Source of the DNA: Talinum fruticosum
Lineage: Eukaryota; Streptophyta; Magnoliopsida; Caryophyllales; Talinaceae
Direction of reading: 5' to 3'
Assembly (NCBI GenBank): GCA_021018815.1
Contig: JAITYX010000084.1
Coordinates: forward strand, 186,001-250,000
DNA: 64,000 nt
In this document: positions 35,049 through 45,029 of the stretch, in pieces
How the letters are laid out: every line of letters begins with the position of its first letter
Position numbering within the stretch: the first letter of the stretch is position 1
Translations under genes and position numbers: made by a program
Notes under the pieces: model-generated
Databases searched by the model: none
The model's input: the letters and a program-made list of their open reading frames with translations, nothing else
Told to the model about the DNA's origin: nothing

Positions 35049-36690
35049 ATGCCTAAAAGAGGTTCCACACATGATTTTATGGGGTCTGCTATAAAGAAGC
35101 CCCGCACCAAAACCCCTTAAGAGGGTACCTCTAATCCCTCTAAGATATTTGTCACCCAACATCTTACGTTAGATGACAAATTCTTTCCAACCACTTCGTT
35201 TTCATGGTTGCAACACATAAAGAGCACTAGAGTGTACAATTTCTTGTGCTTCGGTGAATTTATCTATCTTGAACTCGTTGTCGAGTTCTACTCGAATATG
35301 TCTTACTCGAAGGAGTCATTACCTCACGAGTTCAAGAGAAGGTTGTTCGTGTCAATCTCTTTCTCCTTCATAGAATTTTCAAAGTATCTTCTCTTTTTCT
35401 TAACTACAATCCCATCCCATGTACGGAGATTGCTGATGAATTCTTTAAGAAATACACCAAGGAGGTCCCCGAGTCACGTAAAAATTTCTTTATGACTCAT
35501 ATGAAAACCGAGGCCGGACTACTTTGTTTTCTCTTGATGAGAACTTTCTTTTCTCATCACTATAGTAAAGAGAATCCTAATTCTAAGATTCTCAAAGCTT
35601 TATTTGATATTTTAGCTCTCTTCCCTTCTATTATTGAGCGAGATGGCCTCCGTGCCAACTCGAGTGCAAAAATCCGCTCCATTTCCATTCGGAGCCCTTC
35701 GACTATAATCTTCAAACAGCTTCAAGGTTCTCCTTCCCTCAAATCCCAATGCAGTTTACGAGGCTGCCATAGTGGTTGGCGGGAAGGAGCTTTGGGCTAC
35801 GAATATCGGGAAGTCAAGCCTGGTGTTTGGGTCCATAGGTCCGAGTTGAAACCCCTTCACCCCCTCCGACTCGGATTCCTCTACCACTTCACCTCCATCC
35901 GCTGGTCCCTCCACTTCTCAACCACCTCCTGCAATGTCCGCATCTATGTTTACCGCTTTGGTAGACAAACTCTCTTCGTGTCCAAAGAACATCAAGGCAC
36001 CCTCCACTCACTAAAACCTTTCCTTCAAAGCTCTGGTGATTAACTAGACGACGAGCCGGTCTCATATCCAAGAGCACTAAGATCTGCTGATTGAGTTTAA
36101 GGGCCTTATCAATGAGCAGCACAAGTAGCTCCAACTTCTCCAAGAACGTCTATCCAAGGCTGCCGAGGACCCGAAACCTTGGATACCTCTAAGGATTCCT
36201 CCAGCCCAGTGAAGTCTCCTTCGGCTGAGGTTGTAGAAGAAGAAGCTGCAGCTGAAGTAGCTCGACCTAAAGAGGAGGAGGAATAAGAGAAGGAGGAAGA
36301 GGAGAAAGAGAAGAGGAGGCTGCTCAACCCGAGGGACAAAGTGCAACAACCCCGAACCGGACTCGATCTCCTCGGATGAAGATCCGAGTGGGTCAAAAGA
36401 AGCCGAGGACATTGGTCGAGTCCACAACCGTTAAGTCAAAAGCACCTCCCTCCATTGTCTTCCAGGAGGATGAGCCTAAGGATGATATGCCCCTAGTTCG
36501 GACGACCAGGACGGAGCAACTTCCCGATATCCCCGTGCTGCCGCCGCCACGATCATCCACTTCCTCTCAAGCATATCAACGCCGACGCACTCGCTCGTCC
36601 TTCCACCTCCCGGCAACAAGCCCCCTTCTTAGTCTATTTTCTCTTCTTTTTTTTTGTCCAACATCATTTGTACTCACTTGATAGTTTCTT
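35049..36690 (+). pseudogene. Envelope-like 3' ORF of S3 (plant transposon protein type)
   Basis: ATG at 35049 begins MPKRGSTHDFMGSAIKKPRT. A stop lies at codon 24, then the frame continues TQHLTLDDKFFPTTSFSW and LELVVEFYSNMSYSKE, recalling the LVREFYANM segment of SIRE envelope-like or putative plant transposon proteins. Frames 35208-35495 and 35492-36043 follow, with TEAGLLCFLLMRTFF. The C-terminal third (36050-36680) is charged and then proline-rich, ending IPVLPPPRSSTSSQAYQRR, matched in S7. No transmembrane segment is clear, so an envelope role is only a family label. Confidence 0.65.
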
Positions 36691-37066
36691 CCCTCTCGTT
36701 TGATGAAATGCAATGGGGAGAAATATAGAAATTTTTGATGTTGTGTTGAGGGGAGCTCACCCTCTTTTTCTTTGAGTAATCAGTGAATGAATTTTTTTCT
36801 TTTCTTTTAAACCGACTTGTTTCTGAGTTACTCCTTTCGAGTTAGTTATTTCTTATTTATTTGTTTTGCTCGATATAATCTGTTCATTTCTTTGCTCTAA
36901 TATGTTATATACATAATTATTATGAGTAATGATAGTTTTTGCAATGCATCTTATAAGTATGGAATGCTTCTCACTCATCACTCCTCGCTTTGATATGTTC
37001 GATATAGTGGAAAGAAAAACTTATGTTTCGCACTAACAAGTTTCTATCTAATTGTGGAATGCCTTT
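36690..37066 (+). other. 3' untranslated region of S3
   Basis: Follows the envelope-like ORF and corresponds to 63520-63861 of S7, sharing GGAATGCCTTT just before the LTR. The PPT present in S7 is missing here. Confidence 0.75.
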
Positions 37067-38522
37067 TGAAGACTCGGATTTTAACTCCATATATTTTGTG
37101 AAAGACTCAAGTATAAACTTCTATCGCGCTCGAGTTTTGATTGTAAGTGATTCCGAGCTTCATAGAAACTCATATCTAAGTTTTTATCTCCGTTGCGAGT
37201 GACTCGGATATCACTATGTTCTATATATTCTCTACCAAGGTAGTCCGACCTACTCGGAATATACTTGAACCATCGCATGATCAAATAATGCTTTTAATGC
37301 ATTTTCCGTAATATCGACTGTGTCTACTAACTCGAACCGAGTCGGCCTCTACTGAGTTCATCTAAGTCGGTTTATAACTTTGAAGTTTATTTGATAGGTC
37401 AAGTTCACTTTCTATGTTTGAATATTCTTGTCCTTGATTTTTCTAGGAATTATTTTGAATTGAGTTTGAACCTACTTAATATTAAACTCAGAATATTCCA
37501 CTTTTCTAGGCTAATGATAATTAAGCATTTACTTATCCTAATTTAATTATTATCTATGCCTAATCTTAGACCAAAGTATTTTATACTTTGAGAACCAATG
37601 TGGTTTACTTTTATAGGTTATTCAAACAAAGCCAATATATCTTTTGAATTCCAAAAGCAACCGACTTCTAGCCGTTAAACGCCAGCAGATAGTTTTAGCC
37701 AATTCTAGACATGACTCGGACACCGTGTTAGGGCTGTCTGTTCCCAACCCTAGGCTTAACGGTGGTTTCCGCCTTGCTTTTCGGACAACACCAGTTGATT
37801 AGAACACTTTTTGGAGCAAATAGCCGTTGCCCAACGTTTACACTCCAACATATCTTTTTGAGTGACTCGGAAAGACCCTTTCAATGGCTAGTAAAGATTT
37901 CAATTCGGAGATCGGACAAAATGGCTAATTTGCTTAGACATCTAAAAATAGAAGCCGCTTCACAAGACTTAAAGATTTGCTGAAACTATTGATTAATACA
38001 CTCGCCTAATTCTCTTAGTGCAATACTCACTCAATCTTCTACTTACAACTCCAAGTCTCGTATTTAATATTTTCTAATTTGTAAAGTCTTGTAATCAATT
38101 ACATACTTTTCTTACTTTCCGAGTAAGGTCCCTTGATTGATTTGTAAAGGTTAACCCAACTCAGTTGTCCCTAACTCGTAAGGGTTATCTCGGTTAGGAA
38201 GTATTAGATCGAAAAGGGAACTTCGAGTCTAGGAAAACTTTGTAAGGAAATGTCTAAGGGAGCAATTATGGTAGAGTTAGTCCATTGCACTTTGAGGATT
38301 CAAAATGGTGGACTTAACTTGGTGCTTGGATTAGCACTATTCGTGGTTTCTACCCTAGGAGGGTTTTCACGTATTTCGAGTGTATACTTTTCCGAGTCCA
38401 ATCTACACTCAAAATCAGCTGAATATCTTTTTCTAGGAAAAATTTTATTAGTTTCTTTAATTTCCTCATCACCTTATTCACCCCCTTTAGGGTGACTTAG
38501 ACTCTCCAGGAGCAAACTTTCA
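37067..38522 (+). repeat. LTR shared by S3 (3') and S4 (5')
   Basis: Begins TGAAGACTCGGATT at 37067 and ends AAACTTTCA at 38522, about 1.46 kb. It ends an internal region on its left and is followed by a PBS and gag on its right. The 73-codon frame 37762-37983 lies inside and is not a gene. Confidence 0.92.
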
Positions 38523-38524
38523 AT

Positions 38525-38536
38525 TGGTATCGAGCC
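38525..38536 (+). promoter_or_regulatory. Primer binding site of S4
   Basis: TGGTATCGAGCC, two bases after the LTR, tRNA-Met type. Confidence 0.85.
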
Positions 38537-38582
38537 GAGCCTTTCAAAGAAGAATCTAACAATCCAAAGGTCTAAAAATCAG

Positions 38583-39431
38583 ATGGCTTAGAACATTGAG
38601 AGTTCGATGAAGGAAGATCTTCCACCATACCCCCAAAGTTTGAAGGATCAAACTTCGTGCACTCGGAAGAAACCGATGGAGTGCTTTCTGCTGGACAATG
38701 ATGAAGATGTCCGGAACATCATCCAAGAAGGCAACCATATCCTAATGAAGATAGAATGAACAAGATTTGTGACTAAAGAAAAATTTGAGTAAACCAACGA
38801 GGAGTTAGAGATGTTTAGAAAGAACTTCAAGGCAATGAACATTCTCATGTGTGCTATCGACTCGGAAGATTACAATGAGATTGTCCGCCTATGACACCGC
38901 CAAAGATGTGTGGGACACTCTTGTCAACACATATGAAGGTACAAGTCAAGTGAAACAGGAAAAGATAAGCTAGTATCTTCACAAATATGAGTTGTTCAAG
39001 ATGGAGCCGAAGAAAAGAAACACATATGAAAGATTTCTCATGAAGAAATGTGCGTAAAAATTCTAAGAAGTCTCGCCAAAGAGAAGATGGGGTCCTAAGG
39101 TGAAAGCCATCGACAAAGCTCAAAACCTCTCTTAATTAAAGCCAGACGAACCGATTGGGAAGCTGGTCACCGATGAAATTCAGCTGGAAGAAGAGGATGT
39201 CGAGGTCGGCATCAAAAAGAACATTGCGCTCGAAGGCCTCGTAAGCAGAGGGGAAAGTCCGAGTTCCTCGGACTCGGAAGAGGATCCAATGGCACTTATT
39301 GCCCGAGGCTTCAAGAGAATGATGAAGCACAAGAAGTGGGAAAAGTGGCCAAAGGAAGAGTTCTATACGAAGGATAAGAACGACGTGAAAATCTTCCGCT
39401 TCAAAGTTATCTTTAACTAAGAACTCTTACT
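38583..39431 (+). pseudogene. gag: gag of S4, first piece
   Basis: ATG at 38583 is followed by a stop at the third codon (MA*NIE). DNDEDVRNIIQEGNHI, FRKNFKAMNILMCAIDSE and KISHEEMCVKILRSLAKEK are readable in various frames. GSNGTYCP/ARGFKRMMKHKKWEKWPK wording near 39300-39360 is the nucleocapsid start. The piece stops at AAGAACTCTTACT, just before the zinc knuckle, where S5 is inserted. About 90 bp of the capsid seen in S7 are missing near 39010. Confidence 0.85.
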
Positions 39432-39737
39432 TGAAGACTCGGACCTTACATATACATCATTCTGAGTTCTATCAAGGAATCAAGTATAAGACTTCATCTC
39501 TTATAAGGTTTTGATTAAAAGACATTCTATCTCGTTTTAAAAGGTTTTCTCGAGTGATATAGCATGTTTTCTAAGTGTTACGTAAACTATCGCATATATT
39601 CTTCATTGATTGTGACTCGACTCGTAAAGCATATTCTTGCTTATCATTTCACACACGCTTCCGAGTCAATCGGACAACACTCGGATATGTTGCATGTTCA
39701 AACACTCGCTCATATGTAAATAAACTCATATCTCGAT

Positions 39738-41912
39738 CGTTAAGCTTGTCGTACAAAGCAACAAATTAAACCACTACTTAAACTTATAATAAACAATATA
39801 GCAAGGGCAAGTAGGGATCGAATCCACGAGGAAAGATATAATAACATGCAAGTTTTAATCTAATTAAATTTACTACTCTTAAAAACAAAATAGAAAATAT
39901 AAATTAAAATCAATAACTAAAATTCATAGAAAATTATCTAATAACTAAATAAATAATTTATACAGAATAATAAAACTACAATAACCCAGAAATATTTTTG
40001 TATATTTTTTAGAATAATTAAAACAGAAAACTAAAGTAGAAAATAAACAAATTCTAAAACAGAAAATTAAATAAGTAAAATTCTGCACTAAAATAATTAC
40101 GAAAATAAATACTAAAATTACCCAGAATAATAATACTAATTTTCTAAACCTAACCAGACCCTAAAAATATAAAAACAAAATTTAAAATCTAATTTACGAA
40201 TTTATTTTATTAAAAACCTGCAGTAATTAAATTCAAGAATTAAATCTGAAAAAATATCAAATTATTTCCAAAAATTCTAAAATTTAATCACAGCAAACTA
40301 GGACTCTATCTAAACCCTAAAAGAAAATAAAACAAGAAAAATAACAAAAGAAACTATTTTAAAACTAATTTCTAACAAACTGACTCAAAAATAATAAACA
40401 CTAACAGAAAATTAATTCTGAAAATTAAACTATATAAAGACTCAAAATTAAATTAAAATAAAATTACTAAAACTAACCTAAAATACTGATCTTTAGGGGG
40501 GTAATGAAATTAATAATAAAAGACTATATATTTATAAATAAAAATTGACAAACTAAAGAAAATAACTAAAAAGCAAACAAATAATTATCAAAGATAGCAA
40601 ATTTATAAAAACACTTAGTATAATCTATATCCACCATGCAAATTATTATTTATCATTAACACACAAATTGATCTACCCATGAGCTAAACTGTAGAAGACA
40701 ACCACTAGCGGATCTTCCCCGTTTTTCCTTAGTTATTAGTTTACTTAGGCCTAGCCCTAATATAAACCCTACTAATATTGATAACCCTAGCACTAGCACT
40801 AGAATTTAATCAAATTAGAGCATTAAGTATTAGAAAAACATCATCTAGCACCTAATAACCAATCTACTAGCAAATTGATTTAAGAAGGATCTATGATAAT
40901 TTCCTAATTAAAAGAGATGGGTATGAGCCATCCATGATTAACTAGGGTGATACTTATGTCTAAAAGATCAAGCAATTACGTACTTAAACCCTCTAAACTA
41001 TCACATGAATTTATATAAAACTAAATAGCGTGCACTCTAATTAATTAGACATAAATTCATAAACATTAAACACAAATTATCATAGAATCATGGATCAAAT
41101 CAATAAGACAATAAAAATCAAAACTTTGTTTCAAAATAAGTAATTTAACATGGCTTCAATGAGATTATACTAAGTATAAGAAAAACTACTCACACATCAT
41201 GTAATTTAAAACATGTAAACTAAATAAAACTAGCATCTTTAGTATTAATCTATCAATAAAAACTCAATCATTTCTAATAAAAATTACAAAACTAAATTAT
41301 ACTACCGATATTAGTTTCTTTGACCCGGAAGATGAAGAAGATGATGATGGATGGTGGCTGGCTGGGCAACGGACAGCAGCAACAGCAAGCGGACAGCAGC
41401 AGCAGCAAGCGGACAGCGAGCAGCAGCAAGCGGGCAGCAGCGGCAGCAAGGGTTCAGCGGCAGTGCAGCTGCTGGCTGGTGGCTGGGCAGCAGGTGTAGG
41501 CGGCAGCAAGCGTGGTGGCTGGCGTGGACAGCAAAGGCAAGAGGTGGTGATTGTGTGTGGGTCTAGGTCCCCTCTCCATGATGATAATAAGTAGTATATA
41601 TAGGGTGAAAGAGTTAGGGTTTATTTCTCTTTCTTCTCTTCTAAGTTTCCCTTTTCTATTCCACTTAGGATTTCCTAAAATATAATATCCTAAAATAAAT
41701 ATTTTATTACATATTATATTTATGGACCGACTTCATATATTTTCTTGGATGCTTGTCGGTAGCTAAAAATCCACTTTTAACGACTTTTCTTCTCTTCCCC
41801 ACTTTATTCGATAATTACCTATAAATAGACAAAATAGAATAAATTAGATAAAATAAACTATATAATATAAACTAAATAACTACTAAAAATACGTATAAAA
41901 TACGACTTAACA
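39738..41912 (-). repeat. 3' LTR of G (left copy)
   Basis: The minus strand starts TGTTAAGTCG at 41912 and ends CTTAACG at 39738 (CTTAACA in the right copy). It contains the GTAGGGATCGAATCCACGAG segment seen in both LTRs and a GC-rich CAG/CAA patch at 41380-41560 in otherwise AT-rich sequence. By eye it differs from the right LTR at a few dozen positions at most, many in CAG-rich sequence. Confidence 0.93.
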
Positions 41913-41927
41913 AATCCCCCACACTTA
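41913..41927 (-). promoter_or_regulatory. Polypurine tract of G
   Basis: Minus strand TAAGTGTGGGGGATT directly precedes the TGTTAAG LTR start. The same TAAGTGTGGGG word recurs upstream at 43052-43062. Confidence 0.8.
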
Positions 41928-42325
41928 GACTTTGGACGTCCTCGTGCAAAGAAATCTAAGACTCGATCTAATAATACGCTTTCTTATAAAGATATACATA
42001 AAACATAAAATATATACTAAGTTTGCCTTGCTTTCAAAAATACTTTGATGAAATTTTTGTCTTTCCCTAGCAAGTGAAGAACTAAACATTTTCATTGCCA
42101 TCGGAGAGTTTATTCATCGACCTCACAATATCTCTTTTAATTAAGCAACAATCAAAAATTTATCCATCTTTTTCAAACATGTACATTCCAGTCAAGAGGT
42201 CTAAAACTTTTTAGGATGGGAAAAATTAAGGTGCGAGTATGATTATAGAGACACTCGAATCAGCGAGAGAACTCACTAAAAATCGATAATAAACTTGTTT
42301 TGTAAACCTTTTTTTTTTTTTTTTC

Positions 42326-42356
<31 letters not shown>

Positions 42357-43369
42357 ACTCCATTCAAGCACATATTCGAGGCCCATATAGGGTCTTAGAA
42401 ATATAACACTCCCTGTCTCCCACTCACCCAAACAGAGGTGCTGGAGTTAATACTCTATTTTTTTTTCTTTTTCTTTTCGTTAGTATGGTTCGAGCCATTG
42501 ATCGGCCCAAAAGGGGCATGACTCTCCCAGCGTGGGTTACTCCATTCATAAGGCTCAACTTGAGACCTAAACTTAAGGGGAAATGGCGCCGAGCCACCAA
42601 CTCCGACCCATGTTGGTAAACTAACAATTTATTATTATTATTATTATTTTATTATTATTATTTTTTTTTTTTGTAGGCAAAACAAGAAAAATCAAAATTT
42701 TAATGAATCAATCTGCTAAGTTCAGTAGTCTAGGTGAACGGTTTAAGTCAATTTATTGCCTCTATCACGATTATATAGCATGATCAATTGGACAGAAAAA
42801 ATTATGATTATCACTAATTGGAGAAATATATGAGGATCAACTCAAACAACTCCGAATAACAATTAACATGTTCAAATTTCTCACTTTCAAAGGGAAAGAA
42901 AAATTAGAAACAGAAAAATTTAAGCAAGTTAACCTAGCATATATTTATATTCATGCATTTCTTTACAAAAAAGACACTAATTTTTTTTTTATTTATTTTT
43001 AATAAAAATAAGATAAATATAAATGCATAAAATTAAAATGCAGGATGCACTCCCCACACTTAATTCATGCATTGTCCCTAATGCATGCTAAATAAAAATA
43101 AAAATAAAATTAAAGTAAAAATTATAGAAACTTCCCTGAAAATCTTGTGTTGCCTCCCAACCGGCGCCTTTGTTTACTAGTCTTTGGCTCGACACCTTTG
43201 TAGCTCAAGGATCATTCAGTTGCATTTCCCACACTAAATTGATCCGGTCTCCTGCATACTTGCAATTAGTTAGAGATTTCTTTTGGAAAAGAGCAGATGT
43301 ATTCTCCCCACACTTATCTTGTTGTTCCATTTCAATTTTAATTTGTTCGTGAATAGATCTTTAAGGAAC
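41928..43369 (-). other. Non-coding internal region of G
   Basis: AT-rich, with an A/T homopolymer near 42311, (AT)n at about 42332-42355, TTA repeats near 42630 and A/T-rich patches near 42980. No domain of pol is recognisable. At 43052-43079 the minus strand has GGACAATGCATGAATTAAGT followed by GTGGGG, the type of sequence often found upstream of the PPT in plant Tat/Athila relatives. Confidence 0.75.
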
Positions 43370-44812
43370 TTAGCATAACGAGGTTCCCGTTTCATGGTAT
43401 CTAGAAGAGGAATGTTGATTTCTCGCCTTCCTAGATATTTCTATGATATCTTCAATTGCCTCATCTATTGTAGGAGTTGTGCTTATTAGTCTACTAGGGA
43501 AAGGTGGGATAGGCTTGTAAAGATCTTTCTTATTTTCACCTATTTCCTTAGCATTAGAGGCGTCATCTTTGTTTTGGTCAAGTTCAGATTCCTTGACCTC
43601 TAATTCTAGCTCTACCTCTATGTTTTTCCTAGGTTCCTCTAACTCTTTCCCATTATTAAGTGTTATGACACTCACATTTTCTTTTGGATCTTGGAAAGGT
43701 TGAGATTGCATTTGGGCTTGCAGGTTACTAAGCATGGTATCATTGGCAATCTGTTTCTCTTGTACTCGCTTTATGGTCATCTCTAAGTTTTGGAACCTAA
43801 GGTTAGTCTCCTTTTTCTGGTCATCCATCTTCTTAATGATTTGCTCTAAAAGATAATTAGTTTTGTCATGAGCAATGGATTGATCAAATTCTAGGGGTTT
43901 TCTTCAAATTCATACCTAAGGTTAGAGTAATCACTCCATTCTTCATAAGTGTTTGAGAATATGTTATAATTCATTCGACCTTGGTTGGAAAAAATAGCAT
44001 TCACATGCCCTCTTTGTTGTGTAGGGCATGAATTAGCAACATGACCCTCTAAATAGCAAATACTACAAACTACTCGCTTCTTCTCTCGTGGACCAATTTG
44101 TTCAACATAACAGTAATTTGGGACAACTGGGTCTCTACGAGATGGACCTAAATTGAACTCATTAACATTCCTAAATTGAGTATCTCCAATTCCAAATTGT
44201 TGAGTATTTTGGGCCATAATATTAAACAATTCTCTAGCCTCGAGATAGAGTCTTATCAAACAGGGCCCCTCCACTAGCAACATCTACCATATTTCTATTT
44301 ATTGGCAATAAACCTTCATAAAAATATTGAATCAATAAATGCTCGGGAATTTGATGTTGGGGACAAGTAACACATAATTTATTAAAACGCTCCCAATATT
44401 CGAAAAACTCTCCCCAATCATCTGTTTAATACCACAAATTTCCTTTCTAATGGACCCTATCCTAGATGCAGGAAAAAATTTCTCTAAAAATGCTTTATGA
44501 ACTTCGGTCCATGTAGTGAATGTTGCAGGTGGTAAGTAATAAAACCAATCTTTAGCCTTATCCTGAAGTGAAAAGGGAAAGGCTCTCAACTTAATTTGGT
44601 CTTGGGTGATTCCCTCAAATTGCATAGTGGAACATGTAATAATAAACTCATTGATATGACGATATGGGTCCTCACCAGTGAGTCCATGAAATTTAGGTAA
44701 CATATTTAAAAATCCGGAGTTCGAGTTTTAGAGGTCGGTCCAATGCGGGATATGAGATAGGTAAAAGTTGTGTATCCAAGTTAGGTGCAGCAAGTTCACG
44801 TAAGGTAGTCAT
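43370..44812 (-). pseudogene. gag: gag of G, with frameshifts
   Basis: ATG at 44812 begins MTTLRELAAPNLDTQL. After one frameshift the capsid domain (44703-44332) reads FHGLTGEDPYRHINEF, AFPFSLQDKAKDWFYYLP, TWTEVHKAFLEKFFPASR and IRKEICGIKQ, the retrotransposon gag family of Athila/Tat relatives. A deletion then joins to ELFNIMAQNTQQFG and the zinc knuckle CSICYLEGHVANSC (44283-43891). The 152-codon frame 43828-43370 begins MDDQKKETNLRFQNLE, predicted coiled coil, then acidic sequence and YKPIPPFPSRL. Only about three breaks, so decay is recent. Confidence 0.88.
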
Positions 44813-45008
44813 CTCAATAATTTTAGAACTTACGAAACAGAATCGAAACACTTACTTGGCTTTCAACTTCGTCAAATGTATACTCCTTTTCAAAATAAAA
44901 AAAAAGCACTAAAAAAACAAAACTATGAAAACAAACTATTAAAGTTACAAAGAAGTAATAAAAGTAGTAAATCTAAAATAAATAAAACTAACAACTATTA
45001 TTTTCTTT

Positions 45009-45024
45009 CCCGACAGTGGCGCCA
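45009..45024 (-). promoter_or_regulatory. Primer binding site of G (tRNA-Asp type)
   Basis: Minus strand TGGCGCCACTGTCGGG, five bases inside the 5' LTR end. It is close to the TGGCGCCGTTGCCGGG PBS used by Tat/Ogre/Athila elements, unlike the Met-type PBS of all other elements here. Confidence 0.85.
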
Positions 45025-45029
45025 AAATT

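Larger units (their letters stand above)
30010..38522 (+). mobile_element. S3: SIRE-like Ty1/copia copy with fullest envelope-like ORF
   Basis: LTR 30010-31483, PBS, gag, a deletion that removes protease and integrase, RT, RNase H, the internal TATA block, an envelope-like ORF region of about 1.6 kb, then LTR 37067-38522. The PPT expected just before the right LTR is missing. That LTR is followed at once by another PBS and gag (S4), so S3 and S4 share it. The left LTR start is altered to CGAAAACT. No TSD can be assigned. Confidence 0.9.

Noticed and set aside
34878..35162. 94-codon minus frame rich in ERERER
   Set aside because: Reading of the CT microsatellite in the leader of the envelope-like ORF.
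36077..36427. Serine/leucine-rich minus frames opposite the S3 3' ORF
   Set aside because: Antisense of glutamate- and lysine-rich codons.
39790..39830. tRNA-like B-box wording (GGGATCGAATCC) in both G LTRs
   Set aside because: No matching A box or cloverleaf could be found. It is a known style of LTR sequence in this element group, so no SINE or tRNA gene is called.
40000..41300. Possible CRISPR-like or satellite array in the AT-rich LTR of G
   Set aside because: No regular spacing. Repetition comes only from the second LTR copy at 45300-46600.
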